Assembly (NCBI RefSeq): GCF_015558675.1
Contig: NZ_JADMOL010000003.1
Location: 93,210-147,373 of the forward strand
Direction: 5' to 3'
Source: Paenibacillus sp. 1001270B_150601_E10
GTDB lineage: Bacteria > Bacillota > Bacilli > Paenibacillales > Paenibacillaceae
DNA: 54,164 bases
Shown here: positions 17,281-27,205 of the stretch, piece by piece
Layout of the letters: every line of letters starts with the position of its first letter
Position numbering within the stretch: position 1 is the first letter of the stretch
Notes under the pieces: generated by a model
What the model was told of the DNA's origin: nothing
What the model saw: the letters and a program-made list of their open reading frames with translations, nothing else
Databases searched by the model: none
Made by a program: the position numbers and the translations under genes

Positions 17281-20265
17281 TTACTTAACTGCAATAGTGA
17301 ATGTTTCCAACTTACCATTCTCAGTTGTGTAAGTGATTTGGAACTCAGAGTTAGCTGGCAAGTTATTGATGGAAAGCTGATCAGCACTTCCGCCATTCAC
17401 ACCTGAAATTTCAGCACCAGATGGAAGCTTAGTAACAACTGCAGTCAACTTATTGTAACCTGTCATTGTTACATCATATTGGTCTTTAATCACCAAGTTT
17501 CCAAGGTTAGCTCCACCAGCAGTGAACGATGTACCCTCGATAACAAATACCTTACCAGAGATTTCTGTAACTTGACCCTTAGGCGTATCACCCGCTTTAA
17601 TTACAGCAGGAGCTGGTGCTACAGCCGAAATTGTGATTTCTTTAGTAAGAACATTAGTTTCTTGTCCGTTAATGATGACATTAACTGCATATTTAGCTTC
17701 TTTACCGGACTCAACTACAGTACCAGAAGCGCTCAACTTACCAGAAACTTTATCGTATTTGATGAAGGAAGCAGTTGGAATAACGTTGTACTCAGTTTTG
17801 CTCAGAACAACCTTGCTACCGTCAGCTTTAACACCATATACTTTTACTTCTTTTGCATAAGTAGATGCAGCTGCAGTATCTGCTGCTTGATAAATCGTTG
17901 CTACATCATCAACTTTGTATTCTGCAATGTCGCCTTTATCTGCAACAGACAGGCTGATGCTGTTATTGGAGTTTTTAACAATCTCATTGTTGTTTACTTG
18001 GTAGATAGCCAGTTCAACACGAGCATTACCTTTGTCAATTCCGTTAACAACAAATTTTTCTGATGTAGATTTAATTGTAGTTCCATCAACTGTCAGGACC
18101 TTATTGTTAGATACACTTTCTTGCTTAATATAGTATTTAGCAAAGAACTCATCATTCAAAGTCATTTTACGACCGTGTTGATCAAGTACTACGATATCAT
18201 CTTTACCAAGTTCTAATTTCGCACCTACACCCAAAGTCTTAGCAGTGTCTTTAGCAAGTCCATCAATTGTGCTAGCAATTGCTGCTGCTTTCAAATTGAC
18301 GTTGATTTGCGAAATAGACGCCGTATTCACAACGTTAGCTGTGATTACATCCAATGAAAGTGCAGTGTCTGCTGGTACTACATATTCAAGATACGCATTA
18401 CCTGTGTTATAGTCTTTTTTCAATTGAACAGCCTTTGCACCAAGGCTACTTGTGAAGGATACTTTACCCACAAGATCGTTATATTTAGTAACTGGCTCAC
18501 CAAATTGATCTACAGCGGTAAATGGAATTTTAACAGTGTCGCCTTTAGCAACAACATCTGGTTGTTGCAAAGTAAATGTCTTCACAGCAGCTGCTTTTGG
18601 AACATCTAACTCATAGTTAAATGTCTTCCCAGAAGCTAACGCGATCGCATTGATATTCACTTTACCTTCCATTGGGTAAGCTGTATTCGGTTTGAACAAC
18701 TTCAAACCAATAGAGTTACCATCTTCACCCAACTTATCTTCAACTACTGGTTTAGAGTTCTCATCATATACAGAAACGATAGACGGATTAGTGCTGGAGA
18801 AGACAAGTCCATCTTGAACCTCTTGTCTGCTGAGTTTGTTTCCATATTGATCTTTCACATCGATAAGAACATAGTAGTCACCAACAGTGCTGCTGTTCAG
18901 ATTCTTAGAAGTGCTGCTGTAAAGGCCTTTAAACTCTACAGAATCCGCACGAGCCACAGAACCAACCTCTACAGTTCCTGTAAGTACAGTGCTAGAAGCA
19001 GTATCAACTGCCGTTACATAAATTTTTTCACCAAGAATGAATTTACCAGAGCTTTGTTCTGTTCCATTTTCTGTCCACTTGGAATTAATCGTTAAAATAC
19101 CGTTTACTGCTTCAGCTTTACCTTTGGAAACAGTCCAGTTCAGGCTAGTGTTTTTAGTGATATCATCACCATATTGGTTAGTGATACGGTATCCAACTTT
19201 AACATTTTCAAAAGTTTCGTTGGAAGCACCTTTATCACTTGTTAATTCGATTTTCGCAACTTTCTCAGCTTCTACTTTGAAAGTAGCAGAAACAGCTTTT
19301 TCAGAAGCACCTGTAACTGTTACTGTGTAGTCGCCTTGAAGAAGTTTGCTGTTTGGCTCAACAGAAGCGTGCATCTTGTCGTCAGCGAATTTAACTTCCT
19401 TAACGGATACAACTGTGGAACCGCGTTTCACTTCAACTTTTGCTTTAGAAGCATCCACAGTACGGTTGAAAGTCAAGTCAAGCTTTTTCAAACCAGATAC
19501 TTTAGCTTCTACTGCAAGAGCTTGAAGAGTGACTTTCACTTCGTATGTTTTACCTTTATGTTCAACTTTAACAGCTGTTTCTTGGCCTTCAACAAGAGCT
19601 TTGTCAAGCGTTACTTTTTCAGTTTCGCCGTCAGTGAATTTAACTTCAACTGTTTTCTCGTCAATTGCTTTAGCGGATTCTACTTGTACAGACACTTGCT
19701 CACGAACATCGTATGAAGCTTCTACCAAAGTAGCACGTTTAGCTGGAACGTTCCATTTGCCGTTTTCGGACCAGTCGAAGCCAGCGTCTTTAACAGCTTG
19801 AACCCAGCCGTAAGCCCACTTGGATACGCCTTCGATTGCTGCCGCGTCTTTAACTTCTTCAAGACCCAAAGCTGCACCGAAAGTTTTAGCCATTTGCTCA
19901 CCTGTTACAGTGTCGTTGAAGTGGAACTTGCCATCAGCATAACCAGTGATCAAGTTTTCTTTTACAAGAGCTTCAACGTATGGCTTAGCCCAGTGCTTGC
20001 TGTAGTTTTGATCTTTGAAAGAGTTGCCAGTGTTAACTGGTTCAAGACCCAAAGTCAAAGCCAATACTTTAGCAAATTGAGCACGTGTAGTTGTAGCGTT
20101 CAATTGTGGATCGTTGGATCCTGCGATGCCTGTGAAGATACCTTCTTTAACCAATGCATCGTATTTTTGTTGTGTTGTCAAATCGGAGCTAGCACCGAAT
20201 GCTACGTTTGCGAACATGGAGAACGCCATAGCAACGGAGAGTAGCAAAGCTAATCTTTTCTTCAT
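17281..20265 (-). CDS. Probable main S-layer protein with three N-terminal SLH domains
   Basis: Self-assembling surface-layer protein. From the ATG at 20265 (AGAGGAGG 9-12 nt upstream) it has a 24-residue signal peptide ending in VAFG, then three SLH domains within residues 25-190, whose TRAE positions read TRAQ, TGEQ and KRAT. The remaining ~800 residues are beta-rich with few aromatics and many V, K, T and D, as in assembly domains, and contain Ig-like strands such as VKIPFTAVDQFGEPV. Length (994) and signal peptide are close to what I recall for P. alvei SpaA. An in-frame second start with its own Shine-Dalgarno lies at 20343, which would add 26 residues. Own promoter at 20471-20499, leader near 200 nt, and a strong terminator: features of a highly expressed monocistronic gene. 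Confidence 0.9.
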   Translation of the reverse strand: MKKRLALLLSVAMAFSMFANVAFGASSDLTTQQKYDALVKEGIFTGIAGSNDPQLNATTTRAQFAKVLALTLGLEPVNTGNSFKDQNYSKHWAKPYVEALVKENLITGYADGKFHFNDTVTGEQMAKTFGAALGLEEVKDAAAIEGVSKWAYGWVQAVKDAGFDWSENGKWNVPAKRATLVEASYDVREQVSVQVESAKAIDEKTVEVKFTDGETEKVTLDKALVEGQETAVKVEHKGKTYEVKVTLQALAVEAKVSGLKKLDLTFNRTVDASKAKVEVKRGSTVVSVKEVKFADDKMHASVEPNSKLLQGDYTVTVTGASEKAVSATFKVEAEKVAKIELTSDKGASNETFENVKVGYRITNQYGDDITKNTSLNWTVSKGKAEAVNGILTINSKWTENGTEQSSGKFILGEKIYVTAVDTASSTVLTGTVEVGSVARADSVEFKGLYSSTSKNLNSSTVGDYYVLIDVKDQYGNKLSRQEVQDGLVFSSTNPSIVSVYDENSKPVVEDKLGEDGNSIGLKLFKPNTAYPMEGKVNINAIALASGKTFNYELDVPKAAAVKTFTLQQPDVVAKGDTVKIPFTAVDQFGEPVTKYNDLVGKVSFTSSLGAKAVQLKKDYNTGNAYLEYVVPADTALSLDVITANVVNTASISQINVNLKAAAIASTIDGLAKDTAKTLGVGAKLELGKDDIVVLDQHGRKMTLNDEFFAKYYIKQESVSNNKVLTVDGTTIKSTSEKFVVNGIDKGNARVELAIYQVNNNEIVKNSNNSISLSVADKGDIAEYKVDDVATIYQAADTAAASTYAKEVKVYGVKADGSKVVLSKTEYNVIPTASFIKYDKVSGKLSASGTVVESGKEAKYAVNVIINGQETNVLTKEITISAVAPAPAVIKAGDTPKGQVTEISGKVFVIEGTSFTAGGANLGNLVIKDQYDVTMTGYNKLTAVVTKLPSGAEISGVNGGSADQLSINNLPANSEFQITYTTENGKLETFTIAVK

Positions 20266-20470
20266 AACCTTTTTTTCTCCTCCTCTAAATTCCTTCGGTT
20301 GTTGAGAATTTTTCTTTGAAGACTGATAACCCATTTCCCTCATTCGCCGGTTCACCCCCTTCCAAAGAGTAGAGCGAAATGTATTCAAAATAAGTCTGCA
20401 ACACGATAATGCTACAGAAACTTGTAAACGAATGGTTCGGGATAATAGAGATATCTATGCCACTCTAGTC

Positions 20471-20499
20471 ATTATACATGGGACAATGTCTAGCGTAAA
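20471..20499 (-). promoter_or_regulatory. Probable sigma-A promoter of the S-layer gene
   Basis: Minus strand: -10 TATAAT (20471-20476), 17-nt spacer, -35 TTTACG (20494-20499), a weak -35 with a perfect -10. Predicted leader about 200 nt to the 20265 start. Confidence 0.6.
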
Positions 20500-20830
20500 G
20501 CATATTTTTGTGAAAAACAGGGAACAATAAAGAATTTTGGCGACTGTTTTTCAGCTTCATGATTATAAACGCAGTAGGCTCGAAAAAGTTGCGGTTGCTT
20601 CGAAATTATTTTGCTTTTTTTCTTTTCGCTTCTGAATAGTTTATAACATGACCTCTCTATACGGTCTGCTACACGTTATGTATGCTTCCGTGATCCACGC
20701 TCATAAGTATAGCGAGTTCTATCAGTCGCGTCATTCATCAATTGTTTCCAGTGAGTGTAAATTATTCAGGCAAATGGATAATTTGAACACACCTTGCAAT
20801 TCTATTAAAAGGTGTATGCATATCTTTAGA

Positions 20831-20871
20831 ATGAAATAGGGAAGAGCCTATGGTTTCAACTCTCCCACTAT
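20831..20871 (-). terminator. Weak terminator after the 1319-residue SLH gene
   Basis: Minus strand: ATAGTGGGAGAG pairs with CTCTTCCCTAT around a 13-nt loop, followed by a broken T tract (TTTCATTCT). Confidence 0.5.
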
Positions 20872-20908
20872 CCCATTACCCTATATTTCCATCATTGAAT
20901 CGATAGGT

Positions 20909-23900
20909 TTACATTTTCGGAAGCTTCTTCGCATCAATCATTACGCGAGCCATCAGAATTGCAGCATCGCCGCGAAGCATATTCGCCTCTGGATTAAACA
21001 CTGCACCGCGAGATGGATCGTTAGGATCGACCGGTACGCCCGCTAGCAAGCCCTTCTTCGCAATAGCCAAAACAGAAGGTCGTGCATAGTAATTAATTTT
21101 GCTTGCATCTCGGAAATACTTTTGCAGCCCATTGAGCACTTTATCCGGGTCTGTATCCAGCTTCAGATTGAGCGCTTTAGCTACCATAACCGCAGCATCC
21201 TGTCTTGTGATCTGGAGGTCACCGCCAAAGTAATTTGGTGCAACGCCTCTCACAATCCCTAAACGAGCCGCTGTTTCGATATAACGATAATCCCATGTCG
21301 CATTAACGTCGATCACAGGCGGGATGTATAAATCATCGAAGTGGAGTTGGCCTTCATAGTTCAGCTTGAACTCCATTCCTTTTACAATGATGCGTGTAAA
21401 CTCACCACGTGTGATGTACTCGCCGGTTCCAAAGTAAGAGTTTGGCACGCTTGCGTTCATCACGCCTTTTGCATAGATCGTCTCAATAAAATCACGACCA
21501 TAGCTGTGGTCCACGATATCTTCATAAGAATAGCTGAGCTTCGCAACGACATAATAGCCGAATTGATCAAACGGTACCGTCACGGTGTGCTTCTTCGCAT
21601 CAACGACACCACCAAGGTTCTCCCATTGTCCCATTTCAGGGTTAAAGCGAAGTACGGTAATCATCTTACCTGTATCTTGAATGACACTAGGGTTATAGCT
21701 AAGTGTCAATTTACCACGCTTCGATGGAACAAGCTCTCTATCAACCGTGCGCTTATGGAAGGATTCAATCCCCTTCTCGTTGCTCGACATTTGAACAGGA
21801 TTATGTCCTTCAGTGATTGGGTCATATACAGTTGGCGTCCCAATGTCATCTGCTAAACCAGGGTCCATCCAGAACACTTCGCTCATCTTCACATACTGTT
21901 TTGGGAAGGAGCTCTCGAAAATGACGCCAGCTTCTGCCATCTCATCATCATAGTTTGCTGGTACGGCTTCAAATTCAAAGCGATCTACGATTCCATCCTT
22001 CGGATTGGCGACCGCAAAGTACAGCTTATTATCCGCATAGATCTGATTGTACAGCGGATCTGCTGCGTCATAGTTTCGACGGACTAGGCTCGTCCCTTTT
22101 TCGAAGCTAAGATTTAACTTTCCTTCAAAGAGCTTATAAGAGCTGCTCATGTTTTCGATATTGACCGCGCCAGGAATGATAGTTGGTACATATTTAACAT
22201 AAAGCGTGTCCTTGATCACTTCATCGCCTACTGTAATGACGATGTCGATCTTCGTTTCTTTGTTTGCCTTTAGGCCCGTTACAATTGTACGATAGGCATT
22301 CTCGTACATGATGTCATCCACATAGAATGGCTTGTACGTGGATTTTTTAACTTCCTGCTTATTGATCGTGACTTTGTCTGCCTGCTCAGATTGCAGAACC
22401 ACCTCAACAAAGTTCTGATTCACAACGCGCTTCTCTGGAACCGGCTTAATGAGGTTGTACACATCAACGATGCGAATAACCTGCATTGGATACTCTGGAC
22501 CCGTAATACCGCCGTTATTGGACACTTTAAAGCGCATATTAAGCGGTGTACCGTCAGCCGGCAGCTGAATATCCTCGACAACAAAGATAAAGGATTGCTT
22601 TTCTTCATCATAGTAAACCTTTAGGTTATCTACCGGATTATTTGTTCCGTTATATGGCGTGCTTGAACCCTTCCATTGGTACAAGTCATTAGCCAATGTC
22701 CATGTAATTGGCTTGGACAAATGAGGCATGCGGATTTGGAATACAAAGCTCGCAAGCTCATCAGGGCTCATCGCCGAAAGTGTAGCCTCTACAGTACCTT
22801 GATCTTGACCAAGATCAATGAAGTCAAATGTACCAAATACATTGAACTTCGTTTCAGAAGTATAGTAGATACCGCCTTTTTCCGTAATCGCAGGATCATT
22901 CGGCTCTTGCTTCGTAATATAAGGGAAAATCGGATCTTTATCTACAGCTGGAATAGAAGGCGCCCCAGAAGAGATAATCGTAAACGTCATGCTCGCTTCG
23001 TAACGCTGATTATCTGTACGGTAAACAAACTTCACGGTGTTGTCTCCACCAATTGTCAGTGCACGTGCTGCTTCATCAATAATTGCTTGATTATTCTTAT
23101 CCAAGGTAAATTGGCTATTCCGTGTTCCCGGATTTAATTGAATCGGTTTGTTATTTATATAGAAGAAAACATTTTGACCCGTTCCGCTGTAAACGATGTT
23201 GCTATCGTTTGCGACATTATAAATCTCACCACTGAAATAATTGAGATCCTCAACAATCTGCTTTGCAGCCGTAAACATATCAAGGCCTGGAGTCGATTGA
23301 TTGATCTTCATGCCATCATACACTTCGTTGAATTTCACATATGGTCCATACAAAAGTGTAATCGTAGCTGGGAACAAAGAAGTAGAACCATTGGCCTTCA
23401 GGTTGAGCGTAAGCTTACCTGTCTTCGGCAGCTTATTCAAGGTGTAGACGACCTTGGTCATATCCATCGTGACACCGTTAACGGTCACCTGCTCCGTCGT
23501 TGCGGCACCATCCAAAAATTTAAGCTCAGCGCCTGTCGTATTCGGTTGACCTACGATGCTGTCTAATTGAATCAAATCTTTTGCATTGTTTACACTGCCG
23601 TTTACGACCAAGAACTCGATCGCGGCTGGCAAAGAGTAAATATCTGATCCATTCAAGGTCACACCTTGCAGGTTAAGAACTTCGCCAACGGACATGCCAG
23701 GTGCATACCCTTGAAGGTAGCGAGCTTGATAGATGTAAGGCTCACTTGCGTTCTTTAATGTAAAATAGAAGGATTTCTCGCCTTGTCTAATATCAGACGG
23801 ATCTGGTACAAACGGCGCAACCTTCAGTGCAAGCTCATGTCTCTTGTCATACTGAGTACCTGTCAGGTTCATGCTGAATTCGTACACCTCATAATGAGTC

Positions 23901-24868
23901 GTACCAAGAGAAGCATTTCGGCTAGCGGTAGCCGTAGATTCTGTACCATTATCCAGCTTGTACTTCACATCAACGGTTGCAGGCACTGTAACCGTCGAGT
24001 CTACTGGCATAATGACGCGACCCGTTACCTGCTGATTGTTCGTAACGAGTGTTGGATTTTGCGACAAGTCGATTTTGTTACCATTTGTATCCGTCATAGA
24101 CACATCAAAGTACGTTACTTTTTGATTATAAAAAGCAACTTCTCTCGTCGTTTCTACCACTTGTGTGCCGTTATAGACTTTAAATGTTATGATGTTCTTT
24201 CCTAGAACGAGCTTCGTAGAGGATGAGAAGAATCTCCATCCGCCCGATTCCGTTACATTATAAGTCTTGGAGCTGCCATTCACGATCACTTGCACCTTAT
24301 TGGAGTTTGGCGCAACCCCTTTAATGGTGACGTTCGCTTCTGTAGCTCCTTTTGTTGTACTTGAGTACACAACGGTTACATCATTCTCAGCAATCGGAAA
24401 GTTGTTGCCTGACAAGGAAATTTCCAAGTCATGCAAAGTCGGACCATTGCGGTACTCAACGTAGAACGTTTCTTGGATTACTGTGATCCCTTGATAGCCT
24501 GTAAATACAATACGGTTCAAGCCTGGATACAATTGAATATTGTTAACCGTAATACGGCCGTCGTTCGTATTGATATTGCTCGTAATTCCTTCGCGATAAT
24601 TATCGTCAATGACCCGGTCATTGTTCGTGACGTTATAAACGCTATAGGAAATATTGCTTCCACTGACACCGTTCAGTGTCCCGGAGAAGCTTGTGACGGC
24701 ATCTCGTGTAACACGAGCGCTGCCGATGCTAGTCGATTCATTATTAAAGATAAAATTACTTCCTGCCCTTGGGCTGACGCTGTCTGCATACGCTTGACCC
24801 GCAAAAGGAAGCGGCACCATGGTGACTAGCAGCACCATCACGAGCATCATTGAAATGAATTTCCTCAA
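20909..24868 (-). CDS. Very large exported SLH-domain protein
   Basis: Surface protein of 1319 residues. TTG start with AAGGAGG 8 nt upstream. Signal peptide MRKFISMMLVMVLLVTMVPL...AYA (about 28 residues). Residues 30-1000 are a string of beta-sandwich-like segments (for example NVTIKGVAPNSNKVQVIVNG and GNNTVKFVY-type strands) consistent with Ig-like repeats. A region with GVVDAKKHTVTVPFDQFGYYVV then leads into three C-terminal SLH domains from about residue 1120, with TRGE, TRQD and LRGD at the TRAE positions. No enzyme motif is visible. It is encoded just upstream of the S-layer gene and downstream of tagO, so it most likely binds the pyruvylated wall polymer made by csaB and its neighbours. 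Confidence 0.88.
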   Translation of the reverse strand: MRKFISMMLVMVLLVTMVPLPFAGQAYADSVSPRAGSNFIFNNESTSIGSARVTRDAVTSFSGTLNGVSGSNISYSVYNVTNNDRVIDDNYREGITSNINTNDGRITVNNIQLYPGLNRIVFTGYQGITVIQETFYVEYRNGPTLHDLEISLSGNNFPIAENDVTVVYSSTTKGATEANVTIKGVAPNSNKVQVIVNGSSKTYNVTESGGWRFFSSSTKLVLGKNIITFKVYNGTQVVETTREVAFYNQKVTYFDVSMTDTNGNKIDLSQNPTLVTNNQQVTGRVIMPVDSTVTVPATVDVKYKLDNGTESTATASRNASLGTTHYEVYEFSMNLTGTQYDKRHELALKVAPFVPDPSDIRQGEKSFYFTLKNASEPYIYQARYLQGYAPGMSVGEVLNLQGVTLNGSDIYSLPAAIEFLVVNGSVNNAKDLIQLDSIVGQPNTTGAELKFLDGAATTEQVTVNGVTMDMTKVVYTLNKLPKTGKLTLNLKANGSTSLFPATITLLYGPYVKFNEVYDGMKINQSTPGLDMFTAAKQIVEDLNYFSGEIYNVANDSNIVYSGTGQNVFFYINNKPIQLNPGTRNSQFTLDKNNQAIIDEAARALTIGGDNTVKFVYRTDNQRYEASMTFTIISSGAPSIPAVDKDPIFPYITKQEPNDPAITEKGGIYYTSETKFNVFGTFDFIDLGQDQGTVEATLSAMSPDELASFVFQIRMPHLSKPITWTLANDLYQWKGSSTPYNGTNNPVDNLKVYYDEEKQSFIFVVEDIQLPADGTPLNMRFKVSNNGGITGPEYPMQVIRIVDVYNLIKPVPEKRVVNQNFVEVVLQSEQADKVTINKQEVKKSTYKPFYVDDIMYENAYRTIVTGLKANKETKIDIVITVGDEVIKDTLYVKYVPTIIPGAVNIENMSSSYKLFEGKLNLSFEKGTSLVRRNYDAADPLYNQIYADNKLYFAVANPKDGIVDRFEFEAVPANYDDEMAEAGVIFESSFPKQYVKMSEVFWMDPGLADDIGTPTVYDPITEGHNPVQMSSNEKGIESFHKRTVDRELVPSKRGKLTLSYNPSVIQDTGKMITVLRFNPEMGQWENLGGVVDAKKHTVTVPFDQFGYYVVAKLSYSYEDIVDHSYGRDFIETIYAKGVMNASVPNSYFGTGEYITRGEFTRIIVKGMEFKLNYEGQLHFDDLYIPPVIDVNATWDYRYIETAARLGIVRGVAPNYFGGDLQITRQDAAVMVAKALNLKLDTDPDKVLNGLQKYFRDASKINYYARPSVLAIAKKGLLAGVPVDPNDPSRGAVFNPEANMLRGDAAILMARVMIDAKKLPKM

Positions 24869-24895
24869 TTAAAAAACCTCCTTGTTCGCTAGACC

Positions 24896-24915
24896 AGCCA
24901 AGCCAAGCCAAGCCA
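24896..24915. repeat. Four tandem AGCCA pentamers
   Basis: AGCCA repeated four times in the 5' leader of the 1319-residue SLH gene, 28 nt before its start codon. Length may vary by slippage; no function known. Confidence 0.7.
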
Positions 24916-25061
24916 CACTGTGTTCCACAGCATAGTACTTACACTTTTTATCGGTTATTGGATCTGTTTAGTGAATAGTCAGTTGGAAGTTTTGCAAGAG
25001 AACCTCTATAATACAAACACACAAATAAGACCGCATTAAGATGAACATACAAAGCGCATGC

Positions 25062-25112
25062 AAAAAAAGCCCCTATCCTATTACCTTTGTCAGTAATAAA
25101 GATAGAGGCTTC
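25062..25112 (-). terminator. Intrinsic terminator after tagO
   Basis: Minus strand: long imperfect stem AGCC.CTATC..TATTAC with GTAATA..ATAG.GGCT followed by seven T. It ends the DUF5693-csaB-tagA-tagO unit. Confidence 0.9.
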
Positions 25113-25154
25113 AATTTAATTCTAATCGTAAGCTGACTAAAATCTAAAATGAAT

Positions 25155-26285
25155 CTATTCCGAACGGGAATTCGCATTCACCTTGACACGAATGCGGTGA
25201 ATCATGCTAAGCATAGGCCGCTTTGTCTTGCTGACAATGCCGATGACCTCGGCTCCAAGCTGCAAGGACACCAGCAGCACACAGATTACAACAAAGGTTA
25301 CCCAAGTGGCATCATGCGACGCTGCAATAGATTGAATAACAGCAAGCATACCGAAGAATGCGGCGATACCGTAGATAATGAGAACAGTCTGACGATGACT
25401 GAATCCTAATTCACGCAGGCAATGGTGCAAATGACCCTTGTCTGGCGCAAAAATCGGCTTCTTCTGTAATGCACGACGCACGATAGCAAAGAATGTATCA
25501 GATAAAGGAACACCAATAATCAAAAGTGGTGTAATAAAGGACACAATCGCAACCTGCTTGAATCCAAGCAAGGAGATAACTGCAAGGCTAAAGCCCAAGA
25601 ACAAGGAACCGGAGTCCCCCATAAAGATGCGAGCAGGATGGAAGTTAAAGAACAGGAATCCAACCACACATCCAAGTAAGATCGAGCATAAAAGAATAAC
25701 AGCAGGATTGCCCATAATAACTGCCATGACCAGCAATGTCGCAATCGAGATACCCGATACGCCAGCTGCCAGACCATCCAATCCGTCAATCAAATTGATG
25801 GCGTTAGTGACACCCACAATCCAGAAGATCGTAACAGGGATCGCAATCCAAGCATCAAAGTTCACATATTGATCGCCAAACGGTACATTGATGAAATCCA
25901 CCTTAAGTCCGAACCCGAATACAACGACACAAGCTGCGATAATTTGACCGACTAGCTTCACTTTTGCGGAGAGCTCAAAACGATCGTCAAGCGCACCGAT
26001 CAGCACAATGATGGTTCCGCCTGCCAGCAGCGATTTCACAAGACTCGCACTGCGTGTTGATCCAAACAAGGTGTCAGGTGCAACAAGCATGAACCCGAGC
26101 AAGGTCAGCACAAACGCTGCATAAATCGCAAGACCACCCATTCTCGGCATAATCCGAGTATGAACTTTACGGGCGTTAGGTACGTCAACAGCCCCCACCT
26201 TAACAGCAAACTTCTTTACCAAAGGCGTAAGACCGGTGGCTAATAGCAGTGATAACACTCCACCGAGTATATATATGAGTATCAT
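25155..26285 (-). CDS. tagO: Undecaprenyl-phosphate GlcNAc-1-phosphate transferase (TagO/WecA type)
   Basis: Polytopic membrane enzyme that loads GlcNAc-1-phosphate onto undecaprenyl phosphate, the first step of teichoic acid or secondary cell wall polymer synthesis. About ten or eleven hydrophobic segments are visible. Family motifs: PRMGG near the N-terminus, the aspartate pair IGALDDR (Mg binding), NAINLIDGLDGLAAG, FMGDSGSLFLG, and the histidine motif GHLHHCLRELG. The start is placed at the ATG at 26285 (GGAGGT 12 nt upstream, rather far); a GTG at 26315 keeps the frame open. It sits two genes from csaB with tagA between, matching a polymer-assembly operon. Confidence 0.93.
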   Translation of the reverse strand: MILIYILGGVLSLLLATGLTPLVKKFAVKVGAVDVPNARKVHTRIMPRMGGLAIYAAFVLTLLGFMLVAPDTLFGSTRSASLVKSLLAGGTIIVLIGALDDRFELSAKVKLVGQIIAACVVVFGFGLKVDFINVPFGDQYVNFDAWIAIPVTIFWIVGVTNAINLIDGLDGLAAGVSGISIATLLVMAVIMGNPAVILLCSILLGCVVGFLFFNFHPARIFMGDSGSLFLGFSLAVISLLGFKQVAIVSFITPLLIIGVPLSDTFFAIVRRALQKKPIFAPDKGHLHHCLRELGFSHRQTVLIIYGIAAFFGMLAVIQSIAASHDATWVTFVVICVLLVSLQLGAEVIGIVSKTKRPMLSMIHRIRVKVNANSRSE

Positions 26286-26398
26286 TGGATTCAATCTACC
26301 TCCATTTGAGTTCACCGGAATGAATTATACTCCGTTCAAAATGGAACTTCCAACTCCATTCTCCGCTAAAAACTTACGATAATGTAAGATAACACGAG

Positions 26399-27160
26399 CT
26401 AATCCTTCGATTTTGTCACCTTATCTTTGTCTCGCATGACTTTCCATGCAAATTTCGGTAAAGCCAGCATGCGAATGAATCGCTTTGGTTCCTTAACTAA
26501 ACGATAAAACCATTCCATGCGCAAATTTTGAACCCATTTCGGAGCTCGCTTTGTTCGTCCACTGATGACATCGAAGCTTCCGCCAACCCCCATCATGACC
26601 GTACTATTCAACTGGTGACGGTACTTTGCAATCCAAGGCTCTTGTGTATCAGCTCCACGTGCCACAAACAAAATGTCAGGATTAGCAGCTGCAATCTGAG
26701 CCACTACCTCTGCATCCTCATTCGGGCCAAAATATCCATCTCGGCAGCCAACAAACTCTACGCCAGGATACTGTTGTTGTAACCGCTCATAAGCAGCCTG
26801 AATCACCTCAGGAGAGGATCCCACCATATAAACACGGTAAGTATGCTTCTGTCCAATCTCCATGAGCTCGTGCAATAAGTCAAATCCTGTTACACGCTCT
26901 TTGAGCGGCTGACCTCCAACATTTGCAGCCCACACCACACCGCTACCGTCAGGAACAATAAGGTCAGCCTGCTTCATCATTTGCATGTAGTTAGTATTCT
27001 CTAAAGCGGCCATTACCATGATTGGATTCGCTGTGATAACATGAGTTTCCTGCCTTTTCTCGATAACATCCGCTAGCCATTGAACCGTTTCCTTCATTGT
27101 CATATTGGAAAAAGGGATGCCGTAAATGGGTACCGTTGGTATGCTATTGGACTGTTTCAT
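26399..27160 (-). CDS. tagA: WecG/TagA/CpsF-family glycosyltransferase (probable ManNAc transferase)
   Basis: Transfers ManNAc to undecaprenyl-PP-GlcNAc in making the wall polymer; in P. alvei-type organisms this step builds the polymer that SLH domains bind (family knowledge). GT26 motifs are clear: TANPIMVMAALEN near residue 42, IVPDGSGVVWA near residue 68 with the catalytic aspartate, and GVGGSFDVISGRTKRAP near residue 192. The C-terminal basic tail (WKVMRDKDKVTKSKD) suits membrane attachment. Start ATG 27160 with AAGGGTG 6 nt upstream is preferred over GTG 27169. It follows csaB by 45 nt. Confidence 0.93.
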   Translation of the reverse strand: MKQSNSIPTVPIYGIPFSNMTMKETVQWLADVIEKRQETHVITANPIMVMAALENTNYMQMMKQADLIVPDGSGVVWAANVGGQPLKERVTGFDLLHELMEIGQKHTYRVYMVGSSPEVIQAAYERLQQQYPGVEFVGCRDGYFGPNEDAEVVAQIAAANPDILFVARGADTQEPWIAKYRHQLNSTVMMGVGGSFDVISGRTKRAPKWVQNLRMEWFYRLVKEPKRFIRMLALPKFAWKVMRDKDKVTKSKD

Positions 27161-27205
27161 TCTGTTCACCCTTGATTTTATTCAAAATATTAGACATCCT
27201 CACGC

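Larger units (their letters stand above)
20266..20908. other. Long S-layer leader and upstream region
   Basis: Contains the S-layer promoter (20471-20499), the leader with a tandem start at 20343, and a weak terminator (20831-20871) for the next gene. About 330 nt between the promoter and that terminator hold no recognised feature. Confidence 0.55.

Noticed and set aside
24893..24920. CRISPR or attachment site from the AGCCA repeats
   Set aside because: Only four direct pentamers without spacers, no cas genes, no integrase.
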